64,000 nucleotides of DNA from Schauerella fraxinea (GTDB lineage Bacteria; Pseudomonadota; Gammaproteobacteria; Burkholderiales; Burkholderiaceae_B): NCBI GenBank assembly GCA_030849945.1, contig JAVDKK010000001.1, positions 1,798,001 to 1,862,000 of the forward strand, given 5' to 3'. Positions 16,912 through 24,800 of the stretch are shown here, one piece after another. The notes below the pieces were generated by a model. That model was not told where the DNA came from, did not search any database, and worked only from the letters and a program-made list of their open reading frames with translations. Both the position numbers and the translations under genes were made by a program. The number at the start of each line of letters is the position of its first letter. Position 1 is the first letter of the stretch.

Positions 16912-17996
16912 TGAACAAACTTGGAGAACGTATCGAATCGCGCGGCGCCTGGAAAGGGCCGGAGATCGACTGGACGAAGGAAGGCCTGCACGTGCTGTCG
17001 GCTGACGACTTGAAGGAGATCGACGCTGCCCTGCAGCATCTGCTCTCGCTGGGCCAGGTCGATTTTCCGGAGATCACGCGCGACAACTTTCCGCTGAATC
17101 GCGTGGGCGCTTTGATGGCAGGACTGCCGCAGCGGTTGCGTGAGGGGCAGGGCTTCCTGATGGTGCGTGGTCTGCCGCGCGAAAAGTATTCCGACGACGA
17201 CATGACGCGGATCTATTTCGGGCTGGGCGCGTATATCGGCACGCCGATGACGCAGTCTTATCTTGGCGATATCCTGGGCCACGTGATGGATGTGAGCGAC
17301 TATGAGCCCAAGTCGCGCGGCTATCGCAAGGGCGGCGGTCAGTTGATGCACACGGATTCGTGCGACATCATCGGCTTGATGTGCCTGCGATCGGCTATTT
17401 CAGGCGGTGAGAGCCGCATCAGCAGCGCGTTGGCGGTGCACAACTACATGGCCGAACATCATCCCGATCTCTTGCAAGTGTTGATCGAGGGGCTGCACTT
17501 GAAGCGCACCGACGAGGACGGCCGTCGCGCAACGCGCACGTTCAGTCCCGATCGCGTGCCGTTCTTTCATCAAGCGGGCGACGAGATCACCTGCTACCTC
17601 CCCACCGGCTACGCACGTCTGGCGGAAAAGAGCGGGCAGCGTCCTTACAGCCAGGCCGAATCGGATGCGCTCTATCAAGTGCGCAAGGCGGCGGCATCGC
17701 CCGAGCTTTATCTGGACATGGGATTCAAGGAAGGCGATATCCAGTTTCTGAACAATCGCATGATGGTGCACGGACGCACCGATTATCAGGATCACAAGGA
17801 ACTTGCGGATCGGCGCCATTTGCTGCGCTTGTGGCTGCATGTGCCGACGTGGCCCGCGATGCCGGCGGCGCAGATCTTTCATACTGACGAAGACCGTCGC
17901 TTGTGGAGTCAATACCGCCAGCCGTTTGCCGAGTTGCCCACGGTGCATTACGAAAAACTGCTCGATCCCACTGCCGAAAAAGGCATGGTCGAGTAA
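16911..17996 (+). CDS. TauD/TfdA family Fe(II)-dependent oxygenase
   Basis: 361 residues. The iron ligands of the clavaminate/TauD fold are visible: the HxD pair in GGQLMHTDSCDIIGL and the distal His in NNRMMVHGRTDYQDH, followed by the Arg of RRHLLRLWLHVP that normally holds 2-oxoglutarate. The segment GLGAYIGTPMTQSYLGDILGHVMD is typical of the large TauD-like clade often annotated in fungi and Proteobacteria next to CoA ligases or transferases. It probably hydroxylates the acid or a related metabolite. CAGGAG lies upstream of the ATG, which overlaps the CoA transferase stop by one base. It converges on the MarR gene 32 bp away. Confidence 0.85.
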   Translation: MNKLGERIESRGAWKGPEIDWTKEGLHVLSADDLKEIDAALQHLLSLGQVDFPEITRDNFPLNRVGALMAGLPQRLREGQGFLMVRGLPREKYSDDDMTRIYFGLGAYIGTPMTQSYLGDILGHVMDVSDYEPKSRGYRKGGGQLMHTDSCDIIGLMCLRSAISGGESRISSALAVHNYMAEHHPDLLQVLIEGLHLKRTDEDGRRATRTFSPDRVPFFHQAGDEITCYLPTGYARLAEKSGQRPYSQAESDALYQVRKAAASPELYLDMGFKEGDIQFLNNRMMVHGRTDYQDHKELADRRHLLRLWLHVPTWPAMPAAQIFHTDEDRRLWSQYRQPFAELPTVHYEKLLDPTAEKGMVE

Positions 17997-18004
17997 GAGA
18001 AGCG

Positions 18005-18018
18005 CCCGCGCGCGGGCG
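18005..18018. terminator. GC-rich hairpin between convergent genes
   Basis: GCCCGCG-CGCGGGC is a perfect short palindrome in the 32-bp gap between the TauD-type gene and the MarR gene. There is no T run, so it is only a possible bidirectional transcription stop. Confidence 0.3.
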
Positions 18019-18028
18019 GGGCCGCCGC

Positions 18029-18574
18029 TCAGGCCGCAAGGCGTTGGCGGTTGCTTTGCTCCATCCAACGCAGCGTGTCGCGTTTCAGATGACGAATGCA
18101 TTGGCTGAGAAAGCCGTGCATCATCGCCAGTTGCTCATGATCGTATTGCGACGCCAGGACGCTGACCTGGTCGATCAAGTACTGGCGATCTTCGCGCAGC
18201 GGATCGCACCGATCGGCCACGGGCCGCACGATGATCACACGCCGGTCCAGCGGATGCCGGGCGCGCGTCACATAACCTGCAAGTTCGAGACGGTTGATGA
18301 TCGCGGTCATCCCGCCGGCACTGACGCCGAGCATGTTGGTCAATTGGCCGGTGGACAGTTCATCGATGGTCATGATGAAGTCCAGGGCCTTGATGTCTGA
18401 AAGTGCCATGTCGAGCTTGGCGGCCAGAATGGTCTGGCTGACCGAGGTGTACAAGGCGAACTGTTGACCGAGCATGTCGGCGATGTCGGCAACCAACGTC
18501 TGGCGGCTGGCGGGCGCCACGACGGCCGAAGCCGTTTGGGCGGGATAGGGGCTGCGGAAGCGGGACGGGATCAT
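18029..18574 (-). CDS. MarR family transcriptional regulator
   Basis: 181 residues from the ATG at 18574. The winged-helix core runs ALDFIMTIDELSTGQLTNMLGVSAGG, MTAIINRLELAGYVTRARHPLDRR and VIIVRP, the standard MarR recognition helix and wing (DRR). The N-terminal and C-terminal helices would form the dimer interface. No duplicated operator is obvious beside it. It is on the same strand as, and downstream of, the collagen-like lipoprotein gene, but a strong terminator separates them. The target genes are unknown; the convergent catabolic operon is one possibility. A longer form starting near 18616 is possible, but the extra residues show no family pattern. Confidence 0.85.
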   Translation of the reverse strand: MIPSRFRSPYPAQTASAVVAPASRQTLVADIADMLGQQFALYTSVSQTILAAKLDMALSDIKALDFIMTIDELSTGQLTNMLGVSAGGMTAIINRLELAGYVTRARHPLDRRVIIVRPVADRCDPLREDRQYLIDQVSVLASQYDHEQLAMMHGFLSQCIRHLKRDTLRWMEQSNRQRLAA

Positions 18575-18619
18575 GTGGGTCTCGATAAAAAATGCGGCGT
18601 GAACGAAGAGATGCAAAAC

Positions 18620-18649
18620 ACGAGAAAGGCGGCATGCCGCCTTTCTCGT
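18620..18649 (-). terminator. Rho-independent terminator of the collagen-like gene
   Basis: A perfect 30-base palindrome (arm ACGAGAAAGGCGGCA, 15 bp) lies 11 bp after the stop of the collagen-like gene; on the minus strand it is followed by TGTTTTGC. This is a convincing intrinsic terminator. Confidence 0.8.
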
Positions 18650-18659
18650 TCAGGTCCGC

Positions 18660-20282
18660 TTAGCGGCGCACGCCCAGTGCGCCACCCAGACCGCCCAACA
18701 GACCGCCGACCAGGCCACCGTTATTGGTCGTCGTCGTGCCGTTGCCCGTGCTGGCCGAACCGCCTGCCGCGCCGCCTGCACCCACTGTGGCGCCGGCCGA
18801 TACACCGGCCACCGAGGCCGTGACCGAGGTCACGAGACCGCCCACCAGACCGCCGGATACTTGCGTTGCACCGCCGCCGGTCGCGCCACCGGCAGTCGAA
18901 CCGACCGTGGCGACAACCGGGGCCACGACGCCGCTGACCAAGCCACCGACCAAGCCGCCTACCGGCGCGACAACACCGTTGACCACACCACCCACCGCAC
19001 CCACTGTGGGGGCAACTACACCCGACACGAGGCCGCCGACGCCCTGACCCACTGCGCCCGTTGCGGTCGATGCGATTGCCGTGACCGGTGCAAGCAGGCC
19101 GCCGGTGACACCACCCGCACCGCCCGTCAGACCGCCGGTCACACCGCCGACCGTACCGAGCACCGGTGCCAGCAAGCCACCGCCAACACCCGAAGCGCCA
19201 CCGGTGACGCCGGCAACCAGGCCCGTGACCGGTGCCAGCAAGCCGCCGCTGTTAAGCGCGCCTGTCGCCGTGCCACCCACTTGTCCCACCACACCCGCCA
19301 CCGTCGGGACGACCGTGTTGGTGACGCCGGATACCAGACCCGCGACCGGTGCAAGCAGATTGGCGGCGCTGCCACCCGTAACGCCACCCAAGGCACCCGT
19401 GACCGGGGTGAGCAAGCCGTTCTGGCCCGTCAAGCCGGCGGTGAGTGCGGCCACGCCGCCCGTGACGTTATCCAACACCGAGGTCAGCGGTTGCGGGTTG
19501 TTCGGATTGGCGTTCAACAAGCCGCCGGCTGCGGCTACGCCGTTGCCCACGCCTTGCAGCAAACCACCGACGCCGGCATTCAGGCCACCCGGCAATGCGG
19601 TGCCGGCGGTTTGATCGCCGACGTTACGCACAACACCACCCACTTGCGTCAACAGGTTGTCGACCGGTTGGCCGAGGCCCGTTGCGCCACCGACGGTTTG
19701 CGTGACACCGGTGACGGCGGTGCCGACGGGTGCCACGACGGTGTCGAGGCTGCTGCCGACGCCAGTGAGCAAACCTTGGCTATTCAAAGGCAACACGTTG
19801 TCGACAGCCTTGCCGACCGTGCCCAACGGGGTTTCGAGCAACGAGCTCGACGCGCCCGGGGTACCCGGCGTGCCGGGATTGCCGGGATTCCCCGGATTGC
19901 CAGGGTTGCCAGGGTTGCCAGGGTTGCCGGGGGTGCCCGGGTCGCCAGGATTACCGGGATTGCCGGGGGTACCGGGGTTGCCAGGATTACCAGGGGTGCC
20001 CGGATTACCCGGCGTGCCGGGGTTGCCGCCGCCGTTGTCGCCACCGCCACCACCGCCGGAGCCGTCACCGCCGCCGGCGCCGCCGCCGGCGCCGCCGCCC
20101 GAACCGCCGCCACTATCGCCACCGCCGCCGGGGACGCCACCGCCGTCACCGGGCATGCCGGGCGTCGCGGTGTTCTTGTGATGATTGGTGCTGCCACATG
20201 CGCTAAGGCCGGCCGCAAGGGCCACGGCCAACAGGGTGGACACAAAAACTTGCTTGGAACGTGAAGTGATCGGGGAAGTCAT
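18660..20282 (-). CDS. Collagen-like triple-helix repeat lipoprotein
   Basis: 540 residues. The lipobox LSAC at the end of a signal peptide makes this a predicted lipoprotein. Residues ~40-85 are Gly-rich, then ~88-143 are uninterrupted collagen-type Gly-X-Y triplets (GTPGNPGNPG, GDPG repeats), where Pro and Asn/Thr fill X and Y. The rest is a long Gly/Val/Leu/Thr-rich region with a repeating G-LLAPVTGLVAGVTGG-like unit of about 20-25 residues, probably an extended beta or coiled surface repeat. Similar collagen-like proteins are surface exposed in Burkholderiales; the function is inferred as adhesion or surface coating. The TpsB-like outer-membrane gene lies upstream on the same strand. Confidence 0.8.
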   Translation of the reverse strand: MTSPITSRSKQVFVSTLLAVALAAGLSACGSTNHHKNTATPGMPGDGGGVPGGGGDSGGGSGGGAGGGAGGGDGSGGGGGGDNGGGNPGTPGNPGTPGNPGNPGTPGNPGNPGDPGTPGNPGNPGNPGNPGNPGNPGTPGTPGASSSLLETPLGTVGKAVDNVLPLNSQGLLTGVGSSLDTVVAPVGTAVTGVTQTVGGATGLGQPVDNLLTQVGGVVRNVGDQTAGTALPGGLNAGVGGLLQGVGNGVAAAGGLLNANPNNPQPLTSVLDNVTGGVAALTAGLTGQNGLLTPVTGALGGVTGGSAANLLAPVAGLVSGVTNTVVPTVAGVVGQVGGTATGALNSGGLLAPVTGLVAGVTGGASGVGGGLLAPVLGTVGGVTGGLTGGAGGVTGGLLAPVTAIASTATGAVGQGVGGLVSGVVAPTVGAVGGVVNGVVAPVGGLVGGLVSGVVAPVVATVGSTAGGATGGGATQVSGGLVGGLVTSVTASVAGVSAGATVGAGGAAGGSASTGNGTTTTNNGGLVGGLLGGLGGALGVRR

Positions 20283-20402
20283 GGCAAAGCTCCTGAGGGT
20301 CTGTATGGCGGGCAGCTGGCCCGATAACCCTTTAATGCGAAACCCATGCCAACTTTTGAATCGTCGTAAATCTAATGGCGAAAATTATTTGTAGAAATAA
20401 AA

Positions 20403-20425
20403 AAGCCCATAAAAAACATGGGCTT
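20403..20425 (-). terminator. Rho-independent terminator
   Basis: Stem AAGCCCAT / ATGGGCTT with a 7-nt loop; on the minus strand the stem is followed by six T. It lies 280 bases past the stop of the TpsB-like gene, so it ends that transcript or a separate small transcript from the stretch in between. Confidence 0.75.
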
Positions 20426-20533
20426 ATGATTTTCAGCGGAGAGCGCGCGCCGCGTGTAGTAATCGCATAATCGGCAAAATCGGCTCTTTGCGACAGTTAC
20501 ATATGTTGGGGTGTTTCGGAACATCGACCCGGA

Positions 20534-20566
20534 ACGTTACGGGCAACGTAACGTGTCACGTAACGT
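20534..20566. repeat. ACGTTAC / GTAACGT / GTAACGT repeat cluster
   Basis: ACGTTAC (20534-20540) and GTAACGT (20548-20554) form an inverted repeat with a 7-nt loop, and a third GTAACGT follows at 20560-20566. The spacing between the two direct copies is 12 bases. It may be a protein-binding site or an RNA hairpin in the 3' untranslated part of the TpsB-like transcript. Confidence 0.6.
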
Positions 20567-20703
20567 CGATGGGCGCAGCCCCAAGTCAATGCGCGTGGCG
20601 AAACGCGAAACGACCTGTGTCGCCGGATGTGGGCGTGACATCCACGCGCTCACGCGCGATGCTTGGCGCCTTCGGCTGCTCAGTCGATAGCCGTTTTACG
20701 CGC

Positions 20704-22428
20704 TTATCGTGCGCCGTAGAACAACGTGTAGTTGGCGTTGAAGCGCAAGTCGCGATCGCCGTTCGTGGGTACGGCGCCAGTGGGCTTGGCCACGTTGAAA
20801 TCGAGCAGGTAATACTTGTCGTCGGTAAACCGCACGCCCAGCGCGGCGGACGACAGATTGCGATTTCGCAGGGTCGACAATGCGGCGCTGTTGTACCAGG
20901 ACTTCGCATAGTCTACGAGCGCATAAGGTTGCACGCTCGACACATACGACCAACCGGTCGCGAAGCGGCGATTCAGTTCGGCCGATAACCCGAAACCTTT
21001 GTCGCCACTTTTCTCGCCTTGCGGATAGCCCATGCCGTATCGCCAGCTACCGAACGAAATCTGCTCGGAGCTGGGCAAAGTGTTGTCGCTATATTGGCCG
21101 GTGCCGGCCAGCACCACGCCGAATTGTGCCGGCAAGGTGAAGGTCTGCCGCAGGTCCAGATTGGCGCGCGTGAAATTGAGATCCACATCGGGCACGGCGC
21201 TGTAGCCGTAGTTGCTTTCGATGGTCTTGCGCGCGCCCAGTCCGTCCACCCCTCTGGACACGCCCAATTTAATCTCCGAGGAGCGTGTGTCGCTCACCTG
21301 GAAGTAGCGCATCTCCACCGTGGCAGCACGCACGCGGGTGTCTTGCTCGAGTGTGCGGTCGCCGCCACGTTGGGTGTACAAGTCGCTTGAGTCGACGGCA
21401 TACACGCCGAACGTGCCGGTAAGCGATTGGCGATTGTTCAACAGAAAAGGGTGGCTGACGCCGAGTCCGATGCGGTTGTTGCGCACGCGCCGATCGAATC
21501 CCAATGCCTGCACCGCCTCGTCGCTCGGCTCTGCGCGATAGTGATAGCCATCGAGCTTGATGGCCGTGCCCTGATTGCCGATCGGCACGGTGACTTCGCC
21601 TTGGATATAGCGGACGTCGTCGCTTGCCAGCGGTACGCTGCTCGTCAATCGAACCTGCTCACCCAGCGGGGTGAGACTGTTGGCCGCGACCGTTGCGAGC
21701 GGCTGCAATCCGGTGCCGAGGTCGGCCAGGCCGCCGGTAGCGGTAAAGGCTTGACGCTCCGCCTTGATGGCAAGCGTGCTCGCGCCATCCGAGCGTCGCG
21801 GCAAATCGAGCGCTGGCGTGATCGTCACTCCCGGCACCGTGCGCATCAGATTGAGCGTGCGCTCGAGGGTGGCTTGCGTCAACGGCTTCTCAGCGAGCAG
21901 GGGCTCGGCCAACGATTTCAACCGCGACGATGCGCGCCCGATATCGCCGTCGATCTGCACATCGCCGACGTGCCCCTCGATGACGGTAACGACGACCAGA
22001 CCGTTTTCGAAATTCTGGTTTTGAAGCAGGGCAAACGAGAGCGGATAACCCTGCGCGCGATACAGCGCTGTGATCTTGTCGACTTCGACAATCAGTTCGC
22101 CCAGCGTGACCGTGCGGTTTGCTAGCGGCGTAAGGATCGCAGTGACCGAATTGAAGTCGATGCTGCGCACGCCTGTCACGTCGAAATTGCGCGGGATGAT
22201 TTGCTGCGCAAGTCGCGCCTGCATCGCTTGCTGCTGGGGCGTAGGCGCCTGAACGGCGGGCGCCGGCGTTGGCGTTTGATCTGGCGGCGATTCGATGCGC
22301 GGCACTGAATCGACGGGATTGCCGCGCAGCGGCGATGCCGCTTGGGTGCATAACGGCGTGATCGCGATCGTTAAGCCTAAGGCTGCGCGCTGTAGCGGAC
22401 TAGCGGAAATCAGGAAGCGGAGGCTCAT
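20704..22428 (-). CDS. TpsB-like (ShlB/FhaC/HecB) outer-membrane transporter
   Basis: 574 residues from the ATG at 22428. A signal peptide ending near TQA, a Pro-rich linker and a Q-rich stretch lead to a POTRA domain (FDVTGVRSIDFNSVTAILTP through VIEGHVGDVQIDGD), a second POTRA-like region and a C-terminal beta-barrel ending in ...NANYTLFYGAR. This is the architecture of two-partner secretion transporters. The barrel motif that normally reads VRGY before P-E-G-E is here RYGMGYPQGE, so the conserved Arg is displaced. No TpsA exoprotein gene is adjacent; the nearest same-strand gene is the collagen-like lipoprotein. A TTG at 22437 is an alternative start. Confidence 0.82.
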   Translation of the reverse strand: MSLRFLISASPLQRAALGLTIAITPLCTQAASPLRGNPVDSVPRIESPPDQTPTPAPAVQAPTPQQQAMQARLAQQIIPRNFDVTGVRSIDFNSVTAILTPLANRTVTLGELIVEVDKITALYRAQGYPLSFALLQNQNFENGLVVVTVIEGHVGDVQIDGDIGRASSRLKSLAEPLLAEKPLTQATLERTLNLMRTVPGVTITPALDLPRRSDGASTLAIKAERQAFTATGGLADLGTGLQPLATVAANSLTPLGEQVRLTSSVPLASDDVRYIQGEVTVPIGNQGTAIKLDGYHYRAEPSDEAVQALGFDRRVRNNRIGLGVSHPFLLNNRQSLTGTFGVYAVDSSDLYTQRGGDRTLEQDTRVRAATVEMRYFQVSDTRSSEIKLGVSRGVDGLGARKTIESNYGYSAVPDVDLNFTRANLDLRQTFTLPAQFGVVLAGTGQYSDNTLPSSEQISFGSWRYGMGYPQGEKSGDKGFGLSAELNRRFATGWSYVSSVQPYALVDYAKSWYNSAALSTLRNRNLSSAALGVRFTDDKYYLLDFNVAKPTGAVPTNGDRDLRFNANYTLFYGAR

Positions 22429-23072
22429 GCAAAACAACCGATCGCTGGAAGCAAAGCGCTACGCGCGGGCATCCGAGTTCAGAGAATTACGGCGCCATCT
22501 CGCCCCGTACACATCACATACTGCCAGTAAAAGTTAGCTGCGACAATTAGTTTCAGCGGTGAATTAATTATTTATGATCGGGATAACGATTAACTTTAAA
22601 TCGGCAATTTCGGCATCGTAAGCCTGGTGAAAGAATTAATCCTTTTGTCTCTTGCAAGCAGTCAGACTGATGCAGATGATCGCAGGTCTGGTATGACTTA
22701 AATTCATGCAACGCTTTGCCATGGCCGGATCTTGGTATGACCGTTCAGGGAGCGATCCACTACGATATGGAGTTATAAGTAATTGATAAATTTGGAAGTT
22801 GGCCGCATCTTTCTTGTTGCGATCACGCCACTTCGATGACAAAAAGAAGTGGCACTTCCATGCCCTTAGGGAAAATCCTAATGTAACTATCGTAGACTTA
22901 TCAGACACTGATCACGCACCATGGATTAACTAAAAAGTATTAGACAGACAAAAATCGCGATTTGGAAAATTAGGAAGTTGCTGGTTTTCCGAATGTGAAG
23001 AGTTAGTAACTTTGTGCTTGGCTGGTGCCGAGTTCTTGTCAGCGATTAACCGCGCTTGTGCCTGAGGTAATG
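22429..23072. other. AT-richer intergenic stretch, possible gene remnant
   Basis: This 644-bp stretch between divergent genes is visibly richer in A and T than its surroundings. It must contain the promoters of the TpsB-like gene and the MHYT gene. No complete gene is recognised. In one plus frame (22706-22933) a protein-like sequence starts MQRFAMAGSWYDRSGSD, is broken by adjacent TGA TAA (22784-22789), and continues to DDKKKWHFHALRENPN before a TAA. That may be a decayed foreign gene; the family is not recognised. Confidence 0.35.
22528..22560 (-). promoter_or_regulatory. Intergenic element, copy near the TpsB-like gene
   Basis: Minus-strand sequence CTAATTGTCGC (22550-22540) followed after nine bases by TTACT. 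It resembles the elements at 51564-51595 and 54912-54940 (consensus CTMATYGTCRS, then TTACT) and points the same way relative to its gene, about 110 bp before the start. Confidence 0.45.
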
Positions 23073-23897
23073 ATGGTTGAAGGGACAGTGGTTCCACTTG
23101 CATTCGACGTTGGTCTGGTCGCGCTGTCGTATGTCATCGCTGCGTTGGGCGCCTATGTGGCCTTGCTCGCAGCCACGCACATTCGCCGCGAAGACGGTGT
23201 GGGCGTGCGGTCGAGTTATGTCGCGATTGCTGCCTTTTCGCTTGGCGGTATTGCGATCTGGAGCATGCATTTCATCGGCATGCAGGCGCAGGAAATGCCA
23301 TTCGTTGTGGGTTACAGCATTGGCTACACGGTACTGAGTTTGATTGTGGCTGTTGGGTTCTCGGGTGCTGCGCTTTGGTATGTGGGACGTGCGCGATTCA
23401 GCGGCAGTCGTTGCCTGATTGGTGGTGCGATTGCAGGCGTCGGCGTAGCTGCCATGCATTACATCGGTATGGCCGCGATGCGTATGCCCGCCGATCTGCA
23501 ATGGCATCCGCTGTTGATTGTTCTGTCGGTATTGATTGCCGTCGTGGCCGCTGCAGCCGCGTTGTGGTTGGCCTTTCATGTGCAGTCGATTGTGCAGCGC
23601 GGTTTGGCCGCTTTGGTTATGGCGGGCGCAGTGTGCGGCATGCATTACACGGGTGCAGCGGCAGCGATGGTGATCTGTACGGCGCCGCGGGCAAACGGCG
23701 CGTGGGATATGAGTGGCTTGTCGCTCCCCTACATGACGTTCCTGGTATCCGCTTTGGTATTGATTGCGATGCGCTGGCAATTGCAGCGCTCCTCACAGGA
23801 TTTTCGTGCGCATCTCGCGGCTCGCGTTGATGCGTTGATCGAAACGGCGGCCATTCCGCCGGCAGCAGATCTGATCGCAGAGCGCAAAAACGCGTGA
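23073..23897 (+). CDS. MHYT-domain membrane sensor protein
   Basis: 274 residues with seven hydrophobic segments. The MHYT repeats are intact: SMHFIGM, AMHYIGM and GMHYTGA, each at the edge of a transmembrane helix, where Met and His are thought to bind copper or another metal and sense O2, CO or NO. Most MHYT proteins carry a C-terminal signalling domain such as GGDEF or EAL; here only a ~35-residue tail follows, so output must be through another protein. The start at 23073 is chosen for GAGGT five bases upstream; an adjacent ATG at 23070 and a GTG at 23025 are alternatives. It precedes the Tad pilus locus by 126 bp on the same strand. Confidence 0.85.
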   Translation: MVEGTVVPLAFDVGLVALSYVIAALGAYVALLAATHIRREDGVGVRSSYVAIAAFSLGGIAIWSMHFIGMQAQEMPFVVGYSIGYTVLSLIVAVGFSGAALWYVGRARFSGSRCLIGGAIAGVGVAAMHYIGMAAMRMPADLQWHPLLIVLSVLIAVVAAAAALWLAFHVQSIVQRGLAALVMAGAVCGMHYTGAAAAMVICTAPRANGAWDMSGLSLPYMTFLVSALVLIAMRWQLQRSSQDFRAHLAARVDALIETAAIPPAADLIAERKNA

Positions 23898-24023
23898 TGC
23901 GACCGGAGAGTGTGGAGACGGTATTGATCGCCGCCGCCGCACATATGAGTGCCGTCATCCGACGGCGATTATGAGCACAGGCGAAATATCGCTGCTCGTT
24001 TACGTGACGCAAAGGAGCGTGAC

Positions 24024-24200
24024 ATGAAGGCGCAATTGTTGAAGTTCTGGAATGAAGAAGACGGTGCCTCGGCCATCGAGTATGGCTTGTTGGTCGGCGT
24101 GTTGGTGCTGGGGATCGTCGTGGCGTTGGGAACATTTTCCGACAGCGTGGGTACGTTCTTCGAAGGACTTGCCACGAAGGTCAGTAACGCCGTTAAGTAA
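24024..24200 (+). CDS. flp: Flp family type IVb pilin
   Basis: 58 residues. A short leader with Glu/Asp ends in NEEDGASAIEYGLLVGVLVLG, which has the type IVb processing site (after Gly, then A-S-A-I-E-Y with Glu at +5) and the Flp motif EYGLL, followed by a hydrophobic helix. This is the major pilin of the Tad system, made as a prepilin and processed by the CpaA/TadV peptidase encoded next. AAGGAG (24012-24017) sits at good spacing before the ATG. It is the first gene of the Tad locus. Confidence 0.93.
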   Translation: MKAQLLKFWNEEDGASAIEYGLLVGVLVLGIVVALGTFSDSVGTFFEGLATKVSNAVK

Positions 24201-24269
24201 GCCGTCGCGGATCGTGCGACATATCGCGCTTATCCGTGGGGTCAATAGCTTCTTGCAAGAAGGTTCGTT

Positions 24270-24800
24270 GTGGCAGTAGGAGAAGCGCTGTGGGTAATCG
24301 TGTGTGCCGCCTGGTTGATGGCAATCGTGGTCTACGACCTGCGATGGCGGCGCGTACCCAACCTTTTGGTGGTGGGCGCTGTAGCCGTACAGGGCATTTG
24401 GCTATTGATCGTTCAGTTTTCCGCATGGGAGCCCTCGACGTGGGGAGCGGATACCTGGACGAACGCGCTGGCCGGCTTCGTATTGGGCATGGCCTTCATG
24501 CTGTTCTGGCGTTGGCGCATGTTGGGCGCGGGGGACGTCAAGTTCCTGGCGGCGCTCGGCTTTGTGGTGGGCATCGTTGCGATGCCCCACATCTTGTTTT
24601 GGAGCGCGATCCCATCATTCATTCATGCGATAACCCAATTCTGGGGCAAGCGGCGCGACGTGATTCTCGGCCGTCCGCGCGTGCGCCGCGGCATTCCGTA
24701 CGCGGCCTATTTGGCCATCGCAGCCCTCAGCGTGGGGCTTATGCGGTGGAATTCGCACTTGTGTTTGTCGTTTTTTTCGCTGTGTTCTACGCGATTGTGA
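24270..24800 (+). CDS. cpaA: Prepilin peptidase, A24 family (CpaA/TadV)
   Basis: 176 residues starting at GTG 24270. It has several hydrophobic helices and the two aspartates of this protease family: YDLRWRRVPN early (D in the first motif) and GAGDVKFLAALG (G-x-G-D-x-K) in the middle, then the RRGIPYAAYLAI ending typical of CpaA. It cleaves the leader of Flp and of the TadE/F pseudopilins at the inner membrane. The last ~18 residues after MRW look non-conserved because the frame overlaps the beginning of the next gene, so the protein has an extended tail relative to relatives. Confidence 0.88.
   Translation: MAVGEALWVIVCAAWLMAIVVYDLRWRRVPNLLVVGAVAVQGIWLLIVQFSAWEPSTWGADTWTNALAGFVLGMAFMLFWRWRMLGAGDVKFLAALGFVVGIVAMPHILFWSAIPSFIHAITQFWGKRRDVILGRPRVRRGIPYAAYLAIAALSVGLMRWNSHLCLSFFSLCSTRL

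Larger units (their letters stand above)
20283..20703. other. Intergenic stretch between TpsB-like and collagen-like genes
   Basis: About 420 bp without a convincing gene. It holds the TpsB-side terminator (20403-20425), the ACGTTAC/GTAACGT repeats (20534-20566) and, below 20400, an AT-richer piece that should include the promoter of the collagen-like gene. Confidence 0.5.

Noticed and set aside
18861..20264. Plus-strand frame of ~467 codons opposite the collagen-like gene
   Set aside because: It exists because Gly/Val-rich repeats are open in antisense; no family pattern, and the true gene has a lipobox, promoter side and terminator.
20488..20988. Plus-strand frame of 166 codons downstream of the TpsB-like gene
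   Set aside because: Half overlaps the TpsB coding region in antisense and the rest is the repeat region; no protein pattern.
22850..22864. TGGCAC...TGCC resembling a sigma-54 promoter before the MHYT and Tad genes
   Set aside because: The GG to GC spacing is one base short of the required ten, so it is unlikely to be functional.
22636..22908. Minus-strand frame of 90 codons in the AT-rich gap
   Set aside because: No recognisable family and no ribosome-binding site; the plus-frame remnant looks more protein-like but is also unproven.
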